Source: Desulfovibrionaceae bacterium (GTDB taxonomy: Bacteria; Desulfobacterota; Desulfovibrionia; Desulfovibrionales; Desulfovibrionaceae). From it: a stretch of DNA of 46,086 bases. Location: NCBI GenBank assembly GCA_017454005.1, contig JAFTDU010000021.1:1-46086 (forward strand), in the 5' to 3' direction. Positions 16,321-25,885 of the stretch are shown here, piece after piece. Within the stretch, counting starts at the first letter, position 1, and every line of letters starts with the position of its first letter. The notes beneath the pieces were generated by a model. The model saw nothing but the letters and a program-made list of their open reading frames with translations, ran no database searches and was not told the origin of the DNA. Both the position numbers and the translations under genes were made by a program.

Positions 16321-16746
16321 AAAAAGTTCCAAGTTAAGCTTGGGTCTGCAATTCTCGACAGCATGGGCCAAGTGTATTAGGATTTACACTAGTAAAGGTT
16401 TTTTAGAGCTGACCTAAGCACGCTTTTTAATTGTGCCCTGCAAGGGCAACAAGCTAAATCGTGTAGAAATGCCAAGGCAAGTATCTTTTTGTTAAAGAAA
16501 TATATGTTAGTATAATCTAAAGAAGTTCTAGTATTATTCTTATCTAAAAATTCGCTCTTGTTGCTACTTACTGCAAGAGTTTTGCATAATATTTGTCCGC
16601 AGTAGCGAATCGTTCTCTTGTACAAGCTTTGTGGTATGCTGCATGAAGTCTTCGGGCGCCAAAGCAGAACAAGTTTTTGAGCTTAGGCGCAAAGATCTTT
16701 ATGCACTCTCAAATTTTCCAATTCCAAATTATTAGAAGAAAGATCT
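16321..16746. other. intergenic region between the protease and the RND operon
   Basis: Divergent promoter region of about 425 bases without a gene. A plus-strand promoter (16489–16516) lies more than 200 bases before the adaptor gene, leaving a long untranslated leader. That leader contains a short inverted repeat (CTCTTG…CAAGAG near 16554–16578). No regulator gene flanks the operon. Confidence 0.55.
16489..16516 (+). promoter_or_regulatory. sigma-70-like promoter, probably of the RND operon
   Basis: TTGTTA (16489–16494) and a perfect TATAAT (16511–16516) are spaced by 16 bases. The first downstream gene on the same strand is the RND adaptor at 16747, so a leader of about 225 bases is implied. 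A nearer promoter cannot be excluded in this AT-rich stretch. Confidence 0.45.
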
Positions 16747-17970
16747 ATGACAAGACCAGGACGTGTTATTTGGTCCATATTTTGGTTAGCATTATTTGGC
16801 CTAGCTTGTGTGCTCCTCTATCATATCTTTGGCACATCTAAAGGGCCGCAAAATCCAGGCATGCGCGGGGGAGGGATGCGCGAGGCTTTGGCTGCTCCTG
16901 TGCGTATTGCTAAAGCCCTGGTGCAAGATGTGCCCTATTTTTTAAATGGCCTAGGCACTGTTCTACCCTCAAGTGATGTGCTTGTAAAAAGTCGGGTCAA
17001 TGGGCAGCTTGTGCGCTTGCATTTTAAAGAAGGTCAACAGGTGAAATCTGGCCAACTTTTGGCTGAAATTGACCCTAGACCCTTTCAGGCGGCTTTAAAT
17101 GAAGCCCGGGGGAAATTAGCCTCTGATCAAGCCCAATTGCAGAATGCCAAACGTGATTTGGAGCGCTATAGCTCACTCATTAAAGGTGATTACTTAGAGC
17201 GGCAGAAATATGATACGCAACAGGCGCTTGTAGCCCAATATACTGGAGCTGTCACTGCTGATAAGGCTGCTGTCGAAACAGCACGTCTGCAGCTTGAGTA
17301 TAGTCGTATTACAGCGCCTGCAAGTGGCAGGGTTGGTTTACGCAAAGTAGATGTCGGCAACCAAATAGTTGCCAATGACAGTAATGGCATCGTGCGTATT
17401 ACAGAAGTCAGTCCCTGTGATGTGCTCTTTACCTTACCTGAGACGGTTATCCCTAAATTAATCCAAGCCATGCGCAAACAAGGGGTGAAAAATATTCCTG
17501 TGCAGGCTTGGGATCGTGAGCAAAAAAATATTTTAGCCATAGGCCATTTATTATCCCTGGATAATGAAATAGATCGCGAAACAGGTACAGTGCGTTTAAA
17601 AGCCAGGTTTGAAAATACCGATAAGACACTCTATGCCAATCAATTTGTCAATGCAAGGATTCGTGTCCTCATCTTAGATAACGTGATTACCATTCCAAGT
17701 GCTGCCGTGCAGGTGGGGCCCAGTGGCAACTATGTCTATGTATTTAAGCCAAACCAAGGAGAGGCACAGGCTGAAAAAAAAGGTAAATCTACGGGCACTG
17801 TGGAGTTGCGCACCATTGATGTGGCGCTCGAGATGCCAAGAATTAGTGTTATTAAGTCGGGTGTCAGTGCTAATGACATCGTGGTTGTCGATGGTCTAGA
17901 TCGTCTCAAAGATGGTTTAGCTGTCGAAATTGCCGGCAGTGTAGCTACGCCTAAGGCCGAACCACTATAG
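16747..17970 (+). CDS. RND efflux periplasmic adaptor (membrane fusion protein, MdtA-like)
   Basis: This 407-residue protein bridges an RND pump to an outer-membrane channel. It has an N-terminal membrane anchor (about residues 8–28), the lipoyl halves VKSRVNGQLVRLHFKEGQQVKSGQLLAEIDPRPF-type (about 80–115) and RITAPASGRVGLRKVDVGN-type (about 193–215), a coiled-coil hairpin between them, a beta-barrel and a C-terminal membrane-proximal domain. The lipoyl pattern is of the MdtA/AcrA class. AGAAAGA precedes the ATG. The permease genes follow after 26 bases. Substrates are unknown; multidrug or bile-like compounds are only an inference. Confidence 0.92.
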   Translation: MTRPGRVIWSIFWLALFGLACVLLYHIFGTSKGPQNPGMRGGGMREALAAPVRIAKALVQDVPYFLNGLGTVLPSSDVLVKSRVNGQLVRLHFKEGQQVKSGQLLAEIDPRPFQAALNEARGKLASDQAQLQNAKRDLERYSSLIKGDYLERQKYDTQQALVAQYTGAVTADKAAVETARLQLEYSRITAPASGRVGLRKVDVGNQIVANDSNGIVRITEVSPCDVLFTLPETVIPKLIQAMRKQGVKNIPVQAWDREQKNILAIGHLLSLDNEIDRETGTVRLKARFENTDKTLYANQFVNARIRVLILDNVITIPSAAVQVGPSGNYVYVFKPNQGEAQAEKKGKSTGTVELRTIDVALEMPRISVIKSGVSANDIVVVDGLDRLKDGLAVEIAGSVATPKAEPL

Positions 17971-17996
17971 TATCAAGACATAGCTGCGAGCATTTC

Positions 17997-20900
17997 ATGC
18001 ATCTGTCACGCATTTTTATTCTTAGGCCTGTGGCCACATCGCTCTTGATGTGTGCCTTGTTGTTGGCAGGTCTCTTAAGTTATCGGGCCTTGCCCATTTC
18101 AGCTTTGCCTGAAATTGATTACCCGACCATTCAGGTGCAGACCTTCTACCCTGGAGCCAGTGCCGAGGTCATGTCGGCCAAGGTCACAGCGCCTTTGGAG
18201 CGCTACTTTGGGGCCATGCCAGGCTTAAACCAAATGTATTCGCAATCAAGTGCTGGGGCGTCGATTATTACCTTACAGTTTGCCTTATCGAAGAAGCTTG
18301 ATAGTGCCGAGCAGGAAGTGCAGGCAGCCATCAATGCAGCCGATAGTTTATTGCCAAGCGATTTGCCAGCCTCCCCAGTGTACAATAAGGTCAATCCTGC
18401 AGATCCTCCCATTGTCATCTTGGCTGTCAGTAGTCGTGATTTACCCATGACTAAACTGGAGGATTTGGCAGACACGCGGCTTGCCCAAAAGCTCTCGCAA
18501 ATCTTAGGGGTGGGGCTTGTGACGTTATCTGGTGGCCAACGCCCAGCAGTACGTGTCCAGGTAAATCCTAAGGCTTTAGCCAATACGGGGTTTACCTTGG
18601 AGGATATTCGCCAGACCTTAACCCGCGCTAATGTCAGTGGATCTAAAGGGAGTTTCGATGGAGCTGAGCGAGCCAGTACCATTGATGCCAATGATCAACT
18701 TGTAAGTGCCGAAGAGTATGCCCAGACCATTATAGGCTACAAAAATGGGGCACCCTTACGGTTGTGTGATGTAGCTATCGTTGAAGAAGGTGCTGAAAAT
18801 ATTCGCTTAGCAGCCTATGTGGGCAAACAAAAGCGGCAAGAACCCTTCCAACAAGCCATTATCTTAGAAGTCCAACGGCAGCCTGGGGCCAATGTCATTG
18901 CCGTAGCTGAGCGGATCAATAAGCTTTTACCGAAATTATTGCAGACCTTACCTGGGAATGTCAGTGTGGAGGTCATCGCTGATCGCACAGAGACTATTAG
19001 GGCGACTGTTCATGATGTACAGTTAGAATTATTGTTGTCAGTGTGTTTAGTTATTGGCGTAATTTGGCTTTTTTTACGTGATGGCAGGGCTACAGTGATA
19101 CCTGCCTTAGCAGTCCCCTTGTCTTTGATTGGTTCCTTAGGCATTATGTATTTGGCAGGTTATTCGCTGAATAATTTGACACTCATGGCGCTAGTCATTG
19201 CCTCTGGCTTTGTGGTTGATGATGCCATTGTCGTCATTGAGAATATTGTACGCTATCTTGAGGCCGGCAAAAGTTCGCTTGAAGCAGCGTTAATTGGGGC
19301 CGGGCAAATTGGATTTACGATTATTTCCTTAACCATATCTTTAGTTGCTGTTTTAATTCCTCTGTTATTTATGGGCGATGTTGCGGGACGCCTCTTTCGC
19401 GAGTTTGCAGTGACCTTGGCGGCCACCATTTTGATTTCAGGGGTGATCTCCTTATCGCTAACTCCCATGTTGTGCGCAACTATTTTGCGCAAAGATTCTA
19501 CCCATTCCCATACAGGAGGCGCCTTTTTTCAAAGCCTTTTGCGCTGGTATGGGCGGCAATTAGAATGGGTTTTAAAGTATCGAGGGTTCATTTTACTTGT
19601 AGCCCTTGCTACAGTTATTTTAACAGGCTGCCTTTATCTCTTAATTCCCAAAGGCTTTTTTCCTGTGCAAGATACAGGCATGCTCCAAGGCATTTGTGAA
19701 GCGCCCCAAGATACCTCGTTTAGCCACATGACCAAACGACAACAAGAAATAAGTCAGGTCTTGTTACAACATCCGGCTGTGGAAAGTGTGGCCTTTTTTG
19801 TGGGGGTTGATGGCATAAACCCAAGCCCCGGCACATCCCGCTTAACCATTAAGCTTAAACCCTTAAACATGCGTGAAGAAAGGGCGCCTGTAATTGCCGA
19901 GAACTTGATGGCTGCCTGTGCTAGTTTGCCAGGGCTCAATCTCTTTATTCAACCAGTACAAGATCTGACCATTGAAGACCGCCAGGCTAGGTTTCAATAT
20001 CAGATGACCATAGATGCCTTGGATCAAGGTGATTTGGAAGCTGTTGTGCCGAAATTGACCGAGAAATTGCGTGAGCAAGCAGCCATAGGTCACGTGGCCC
20101 ATGATCTGCAAGCTAAAGGTCGGCAATTGTGGCTTGAGGTCAACCGGGATGCTTGCGGTAGACTCGGTGTCAGTATGCAAGACATTGACAATGCCTTGTA
20201 TGATGCCTATGGCCAGCGCCAAATTTCCACTATTTTTACGCAGACCAATCAATATAAGGTCATCTTAGAAGTGGCACCTGCCTTTAGACGTGGTCCTGTG
20301 GATCTTGAGAGTATCTATGTCGCTACAAGTGCAGACCCTGTGCCTCTCTCTGTTCTCCTCGTGCCCAAAGAACGGGCGGCCCGTTTAGCCCTAGCACGCC
20401 AAGGGCAATTTGCAGCATCAACCATTGCCTTTACACCCAAACTTGGTGCTTCCCTTGGGGCGGCAGTTGATGCCATAGAAAGTGTCCTGACAAGCGAACA
20501 TTTACCCAATGGCATGCACTGGGAGTTACAAGGGCAGGCCCGAGTCTTTGCTGATTCAACTACAGATCAACTCTGGTTAATTTTAGCAGCTATTGTCACA
20601 GTATATATTGTCTTGGGCGTCTTATATGAAAGCTATATCCATCCTTTAACCATTATTTCAACCTTACCGTCAGCAGGTGTTGGTGCCTTATTGGCCTTAG
20701 AATTATTTAAGATGGATCTAGGCATTGCAGGCATCATTGGCATTATCTTACTTATTGGTATTGTGAAGAAAAATGCCATTATGATGATTGATTTTGCCTT
20801 AGTTGCGGAACGCGAGGACGGCAAAACACCTTATGATGCCATCTATACAGCCTGTCTCTTACGTTTACGCCCAATCTTAATGACGACTTTAGCAGCTTTA

Positions 20901-21083
20901 CTTGGGGCCTTACCTTTGATGTTAGGGACTGGTATGGGGTGTGAGATTAGGCAGCCTTTAGGGGTGACAATGGTTGGCGGCTTACTGGTAAGTCAAATCT
21001 TAACCCTGTTTACAACCCCTGTAATCTATCTCTGGTTTGCAGATTTAAGTGCCTGGTTGCAGCACAAATGGCAGAAGTCGTAA
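17997..21083 (+). CDS. RND multidrug efflux permease (MdtB-like)
   Basis: This 1028-residue HAE1-class inner-membrane proton antiporter has a first TM helix with RPVATSLLM, a large periplasmic loop with the FYPGASAEVMSAKVTAPLE motif, a TM4 proton-relay VDDAIVVIEN carrying the paired Asp, the RLFREFAVTLAATI segment, and a second periplasmic loop after IPKGFFPVQDTGM. Length and domain duplication are full. It is the first of two adjacent permeases, as in MdtBC-type heteromeric pumps. The gap of 22 bases to the next permease's upstream frame indicates one transcript. Confidence 0.94.
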   Translation: MHLSRIFILRPVATSLLMCALLLAGLLSYRALPISALPEIDYPTIQVQTFYPGASAEVMSAKVTAPLERYFGAMPGLNQMYSQSSAGASIITLQFALSKKLDSAEQEVQAAINAADSLLPSDLPASPVYNKVNPADPPIVILAVSSRDLPMTKLEDLADTRLAQKLSQILGVGLVTLSGGQRPAVRVQVNPKALANTGFTLEDIRQTLTRANVSGSKGSFDGAERASTIDANDQLVSAEEYAQTIIGYKNGAPLRLCDVAIVEEGAENIRLAAYVGKQKRQEPFQQAIILEVQRQPGANVIAVAERINKLLPKLLQTLPGNVSVEVIADRTETIRATVHDVQLELLLSVCLVIGVIWLFLRDGRATVIPALAVPLSLIGSLGIMYLAGYSLNNLTLMALVIASGFVVDDAIVVIENIVRYLEAGKSSLEAALIGAGQIGFTIISLTISLVAVLIPLLFMGDVAGRLFREFAVTLAATILISGVISLSLTPMLCATILRKDSTHSHTGGAFFQSLLRWYGRQLEWVLKYRGFILLVALATVILTGCLYLLIPKGFFPVQDTGMLQGICEAPQDTSFSHMTKRQQEISQVLLQHPAVESVAFFVGVDGINPSPGTSRLTIKLKPLNMREERAPVIAENLMAACASLPGLNLFIQPVQDLTIEDRQARFQYQMTIDALDQGDLEAVVPKLTEKLREQAAIGHVAHDLQAKGRQLWLEVNRDACGRLGVSMQDIDNALYDAYGQRQISTIFTQTNQYKVILEVAPAFRRGPVDLESIYVATSADPVPLSVLLVPKERAARLALARQGQFAASTIAFTPKLGASLGAAVDAIESVLTSEHLPNGMHWELQGQARVFADSTTDQLWLILAAIVTVYIVLGVLYESYIHPLTIISTLPSAGVGALLALELFKMDLGIAGIIGIILLIGIVKKNAIMMIDFALVAEREDGKTPYDAIYTACLLRLRPILMTTLAALLGALPLMLGTGMGCEIRQPLGVTMVGGLLVSQILTLFTTPVIYLWFADLSAWLQHKWQKS

Positions 21084-21132
21084 GTGCTAAGTTTATGTTT
21101 TCTATGTGAATGGTTGGGAAGGAGGAAGTTAC

Positions 21133-24100
21133 TTGCTTACGCCTAATCCGAATGCACGTTTAAGCTTTACCTTTTCAGGCTTATTCATTGTCCGGCCAGT
21201 AGCTACAACCCTTCTAACCATTGCCATAACTTTAGCAGGCCTTGTAGCCTTTGGCAAATTACCTGTAGCCCCCTTACCCCAGGTCGATTTACCTGTCATT
21301 ATGGTACGGGCATCCCAACCAGGGGCCAGTCCTGAGACCATGGCAGCGACTGTGGCCATGCCCTTGGAACGCGCCATGGGGCGTATTGCAGGCATCACAG
21401 AACTCACATCCAAAAGTAGTCTCGGCCAAACCCATGTGATCTTACAGTTTGATTTAGATCGCGATGCTGATGGGGCAGCCAGAGATGTGCAAAGTGCCAT
21501 TAATGCTGCAAGTAGTCTCTTGCCAACTCTCCCCACAAGACCCTCCTACCGCAAATTTAATCCGGCTAGTGCGCCCATCATGATCTTGTCGCTGAGCTCG
21601 AACATGTATAGTCGCGCCCAGCTCTATGATTTGGCATCCACTATTCTCTCCCAAAAGATTGCGCAAATTCAGGGGGTGGGGGAAGTGACCATTGGTGGGG
21701 GCGCCATGCCGGCTGTGCGCATTGAACTTAATCCCGATGCCTTAAACCGTGCCAATTTGAGTACGGATAGTGTGCGGGAGGCTTTGGTTCGGTCCAATGC
21801 CTTTATTCCCAAAGGTGTGCTTGAAAATCGACACAATTTTTGGATGTTGGAAGCAAGTGATCAATTAGAGGCGCCCAAAGATTATGCTGATATTATTGTC
21901 AAAGAAGAGAATCACACTGTCATCAAATTAAAAGATATTGCAACTATCAATGAAGCGACCCAAGATATTCGCAATATGGCCTTAGCTAATGGACAACCTG
22001 CAGTCTTAATCATGGTATTTTTATCTGCAGGTGGCAATATTGTAGACACTGTTGATCGCGTCAAAGCACTCTTGCCTGACCTCCAAGCCTGGCTACCCCA
22101 AGCTGTGCGTCTTGAATTGCGCACCGATCGATCTATCACCATTCGCTCATCTTTGCATGAGGTAGAAAAGAGTCTGATTATCTCGGTGATCCTTGTGGTT
22201 TTGGTCACCTTCATGTTTTTACAGAGTGTCAGAGCAACCATTATTCCAGCTGTAGCGGCCCCTGTGTCCCTGATTGCGACCTTTGGCATCATGTATTTAT
22301 GTGGCTATAGCCTTGATAATCTCTCGCTCATGGCCTTGACTGTGAGCACAGGCTTTGTGGTGGATGATGCCATTGTGGTGCTCGAAAACTGCATGCGCCA
22401 CCATGAACTTGGGTCTAGTCCCTTGGAAGCTGCCCAACGTGGAACCCAAGAAGTGGGTTTTACTGTTATTTCCATCTCTTTATCCCTTGTTGCAGTCTTC
22501 TTGCCCATACTCTTACTTGGTGGCTTTATTGGACGACTCTTTCGGGAATTTGCTGTGGTCTTAACCTGTGCTGTGTTATTTTCCATGTTGGTGTCTTTGG
22601 TTACAACACCCATGATGTGCGCAAGATTTTTAAGTCGCCTTGAGCCAGAAGCAAAGAAGGCGCCTGGCATCTTTACAAAATTTAAAGATATGTGGGGCCA
22701 GGTGCTTAAGAAATTACAAGCAAGCTATTTGTTAAGCCTTAGGAGTGTCTTACAGCATCCCAAAATTACCTTGGCTGTATTTGGCTTGGTGTTAGTTGCC
22801 AATGGCGTCTTTTTTTATGTGTTGCCCAAAGGCTTTTTCCCAACGCAAGATACTGGGGTGATCATGGGGGGCTTAAGGTGCGATCAAAGTGCCTCCTTTA
22901 AGTTTATGGCTGAAAAACTAACGCGCTTATCGAAAAAGATTCAAGATGATCCTGCTGTGGAACAGGTCTCCTTGCATTTTTCTGGAAGTCGTGGAGGCGG
23001 CAGCATCTTTATCACTTTAAAACCTTTGGCAGAACGCAGAGAGAAGATTTTTCAAGTGATGGGGCGCTTGCGCGGCAAGGTAGCCAATGAACCAGGCGTG
23101 CAGGTCTTTTTTATGCCAGCCCAAGATATTATGTTTGGTGGCCGCAGTGCCAGATCCCAGTTTCAATATACCTTACAGTCAGATTCTTTACGCGATTTAA
23201 AAATTTGGGGCCAGCGTCTGCACCAGGCTCTTGCTAGCTGTGAATTAGTCCAAGACGTAGATTCAGATATGGAAGATCGCGCCTTGCAAACCGAGCTTTA
23301 TGTAGATCGGGCGCGATTAAGTGCCTTGGGTCTTAGCATGCAGGATGTTGATAACGCCCTAGGCAATGCCTTTAGTCAACGGCAGATATCAACTATTTAT
23401 AGGGAAAAAAATCAATATAAGGTCGTCTTGGAATTTAACCAACCCTGGTTAGAAAATCCCCAGTCTTTAGAGAAAGTGTATTTGCCAGGGAAATCAGGCC
23501 TTGTTCCGTTGCTGAGTGTTGCCAGTGTGCAGAGTGGCTATAGTCCCCTTAGTGTGGCCCACCAAAATCAATTTGCTGCTGTGACCTTGTCTTTTAACCT
23601 GCGCCAAGGTGTTAGTTTGCCGCAAGTTCAAGAGCGTATCGACAGGATGCGCGTAAGCCTAGGTATGCCCACATCCATTGTTGGCAGTTTCCAAGGCACG
23701 GCCAAAATGTTTGCCGATGCCATGGGCAATCAACTTGTGCTCATGCTGGCTGCCATTTTATTTTTATATATTGTCCTTGGCATTTTATATGAGAGCTTAA
23801 TTCATCCCTTAACCATTCTCTCGACCATCCCATCTGCAGGGGTTGGGGCCTTTTTAGCGTTATATATCTGTGGTAAGGAATTTAGCGTAATTGCACTTAT
23901 TGGCGTCTTACTTTTGGCAGGCATTGTGAAAAAAAATGCTATCATGTTGGTAGATTTTGCTTTGGATGCAGCTAGAACGCAAAAGATGAGTGCCAGACAA
24001 GCTATTTTTACGGCCTGCAAATTGCGCTTTAGGCCCATCATGATGACTACAGCTGCGGCAGTCTTTGGAGCTATTCCTTTGGCACTAGGGCAGGGTGATG

Positions 24101-24264
24101 GCGCTGAATTACGGCAGCCCTTAGGAATCACCATAGTTGGCGGCTTGCTTGTGGGACAAATCTTAACGCTCTATATTACACCTGTAATTTATTTATGGTT
24201 AGATAGATTTAGCAAAGAGCATAGAAGAAGTAGTGCGTCACTTGCTGTGCCTGCTAGTTCCTAA
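21133..24264 (+). CDS. RND multidrug efflux permease (MdtC-like)
   Basis: The second permease of the pump, about 1043 residues, has the same architecture as its neighbour: RPVATTLLT in TM1, SQPGASPETMAATVAMPLE, VDDAIVVLEN in TM4 with both proton-relay Asp residues, RLFREFAVVL and LPKGFFPTQDTGV. TTG 21133 is the better start because GGAGGA (21121–21126) precedes it by six bases; GTG 21106 has no SD. It is clearly paralogous to, not identical with, the upstream permease, supporting a B2C-type hetero-trimer. No outer-membrane factor, MdtD or two-component genes follow. Confidence 0.94.
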   Translation: MLTPNPNARLSFTFSGLFIVRPVATTLLTIAITLAGLVAFGKLPVAPLPQVDLPVIMVRASQPGASPETMAATVAMPLERAMGRIAGITELTSKSSLGQTHVILQFDLDRDADGAARDVQSAINAASSLLPTLPTRPSYRKFNPASAPIMILSLSSNMYSRAQLYDLASTILSQKIAQIQGVGEVTIGGGAMPAVRIELNPDALNRANLSTDSVREALVRSNAFIPKGVLENRHNFWMLEASDQLEAPKDYADIIVKEENHTVIKLKDIATINEATQDIRNMALANGQPAVLIMVFLSAGGNIVDTVDRVKALLPDLQAWLPQAVRLELRTDRSITIRSSLHEVEKSLIISVILVVLVTFMFLQSVRATIIPAVAAPVSLIATFGIMYLCGYSLDNLSLMALTVSTGFVVDDAIVVLENCMRHHELGSSPLEAAQRGTQEVGFTVISISLSLVAVFLPILLLGGFIGRLFREFAVVLTCAVLFSMLVSLVTTPMMCARFLSRLEPEAKKAPGIFTKFKDMWGQVLKKLQASYLLSLRSVLQHPKITLAVFGLVLVANGVFFYVLPKGFFPTQDTGVIMGGLRCDQSASFKFMAEKLTRLSKKIQDDPAVEQVSLHFSGSRGGGSIFITLKPLAERREKIFQVMGRLRGKVANEPGVQVFFMPAQDIMFGGRSARSQFQYTLQSDSLRDLKIWGQRLHQALASCELVQDVDSDMEDRALQTELYVDRARLSALGLSMQDVDNALGNAFSQRQISTIYREKNQYKVVLEFNQPWLENPQSLEKVYLPGKSGLVPLLSVASVQSGYSPLSVAHQNQFAAVTLSFNLRQGVSLPQVQERIDRMRVSLGMPTSIVGSFQGTAKMFADAMGNQLVLMLAAILFLYIVLGILYESLIHPLTILSTIPSAGVGAFLALYICGKEFSVIALIGVLLLAGIVKKNAIMLVDFALDAARTQKMSARQAIFTACKLRFRPIMMTTAAAVFGAIPLALGQGDGAELRQPLGITIVGGLLVGQILTLYITPVIYLWLDRFSKEHRRSSASLAVPASS

Positions 24265-24636
24265 CTTTCTTGCTTTTTTTGCATAATATCTCTTACATGA
24301 TTTTAGAGAATCTATTTAGATAAAATACCACAAAAATGCCTCTACTTTTTTAATTAAGCAAATAACTCTTGCTGAAAGCTTGCATAACGTAAGCAAAAAA
24401 TTTTGTAAGACAAACGCAATTATGTAATGAACAAGCGTATGCACAAAAGTTAAACATAATTAGCAATTTTCAATGTAAAGAAAACAAACATAAATTTTAA
24501 CTTGATGTAATCAGGATCACTAAATACAAAAAAGCCTTCCTTGGGGCTCCCCAGGAAGGCTAAACATGTGCTAATTTATTAAGTATGGCGCAAAATTGCA
24601 TCACCTTAAAACACAAGATATGTGTGCTTAGGCTCT
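24265..24636. other. convergent intergenic region
   Basis: About 370 AT-rich bases between the RND operon end and the flavoprotein gene on the opposite strand. The only feature supported is the terminator at 24528–24561. No convincing plus-strand terminator for the RND operon was found. Confidence 0.6.
24528..24561 (-). terminator. Rho-independent terminator of the flavoprotein gene
   Basis: AGCCTTCCTTGGGG (24533–24546) pairs with CCCCAGGAAGGCT (24549–24561) with one bulged T. On the minus strand the stem runs into a tract of six T. It lies 75 bases past the flavoprotein stop. Confidence 0.85.
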
Positions 24637-25293
24637 TTAACGTTCATTATCGTTGCGTTTGATGAAGTTTGTACAGTAAGTATTTTCTGTTGCAGGATAG
24701 GGGATGCCGTTTTGTTTGCCAAGCTCAAAACAGCGCATCATCCAGATAAGATTCCTTGCCAAATTGCGTACCGTTTGCATCCCTTCTTCATCCTTATGGA
24801 CCTCGTCGGCATAGAGCCCATGGACATTATTCCAATATGTTGAGCCTGCGATTGGCATCTGCGCAATGCCAAAATACTTGGTAATGTCGTCTATGGCAGT
24901 TGTGGCCCCGGCTCTACGCGCTACGCAGATCGCTGCCGCAGGTTTAAACTGAAAAGCAGGGTAAACTTCGTCTTTGCCATTGCTGTAGAAGACGCGATCC
25001 AGAAAAGCTAAAATGCGTCCACTTGCATGGGCAAAATAGGTTGGACTTGCAAAGATAAAACCATCGCTTGATTTTGCTTTTGCCACAAAATCATTGACGC
25101 CATCGTCTTTTAAGACACATTGGCCTGTTTTCTTGCATTTATTGCATTGCAAACAGTCAGCAATGGCCTTGGCACCCAGCTGAATGACCTCTGTTTCGAC
25201 GCCTTCGGCTGCAAAGATGGGCAGCATTTCTTCGATCACACGAGCTGTTGTGCCGTGCAGATGACTACTACCATTAACAAGCAAAACTTTCAT
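24637..25293 (-). CDS. FMN-dependent NAD(P)H oxidoreductase with an Isf-like cysteine motif
   Basis: This 218-residue flavodoxin-fold protein of the FMN reductase family starts with the FMN phosphate loop VNGSSHLHGTT and has an ASPTYFAHASGRILAFLDR flavin-binding segment. Cys47, 50, 53 and 59 (C-x2-C-x2-C-x5-C) match the compact spacing that holds a [4Fe-4S] cluster in iron–sulfur flavoproteins (Isf), although related reductases keep similar cysteines without a proven cluster. AGAAGGGAA precedes ATG 25293. It is monocistronic with its own terminator. The physiological substrate (oxygen, peroxide, quinone or nitro compound) cannot be told. Confidence 0.85.
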   Translation of the reverse strand: MKVLLVNGSSHLHGTTARVIEEMLPIFAAEGVETEVIQLGAKAIADCLQCNKCKKTGQCVLKDDGVNDFVAKAKSSDGFIFASPTYFAHASGRILAFLDRVFYSNGKDEVYPAFQFKPAAAICVARRAGATTAIDDITKYFGIAQMPIAGSTYWNNVHGLYADEVHKDEEGMQTVRNLARNLIWMMRCFELGKQNGIPYPATENTYCTNFIKRNDNER

Positions 25294-25885
25294 AATATTC
25301 CCTTCTTTTATGTAATTGGGTTTGTAGAACCTATAACATATTATGAGTAGTCCAAAGCTTTTGATTCTTATATGTCTCTAAAACAACTTTTGCTAGATTA
25401 AGAGTGTTAGATAAAAAATTACTTGCTACACGATAGCTATTGTGTCTTATTTTCTCTTGACAAAATATTTATGCAGTTAAATTGATTAAAAATAGTGTTT
25501 GCTAAAATGTAGATCTTAGGCAAAATACTCTATATTTAAGCATCATCGTACATTTAAGCAGCTGATGCTACATCTGTCAGATCGGTTAAGTTTTACATGC
25601 TTAAATTACACAAACTTTGCGCCCATAAAGACTTTTTTTACACATATATCACAGTTAGCAGAAATTTTCAAGCAACATACTCTATTGCATAAACAAGTGG
25701 AAGTATTTTGTATCGATTGTACTATATCTTTTAATATACTTGGCACTGTAAACTGATGAATAAAATAGATACTCTTTTAAAGGATGCTTCACTACTATCT
25801 ATAAATTTCTTACACAAAGTTAATAATTAAAATTTGCTAGCTTAAACATTTGTAAAGCACGTTCTTTTTGATCAACTAAAGTATG
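25294..25885. other. AT-rich spacer
   Basis: About 590 bases between two minus-strand genes. One 63-codon plus-strand frame (25565–25756) has no SD and reads as random AT-rich translation. No RNA, repeat or terminator was recognised. The flavoprotein promoter must lie near 25300–25360. Confidence 0.55.

Noticed and set aside
16389-16625. 78-codon minus-strand frame between the protease and RND operon
   Set aside because: It overlaps the plus-strand promoter, has no SD and reads as random sequence.
25565-25756. 63-codon plus-strand frame in the AT-rich spacer
   Set aside because: No SD, no motif, and opposite to both neighbours; best explained by chance.
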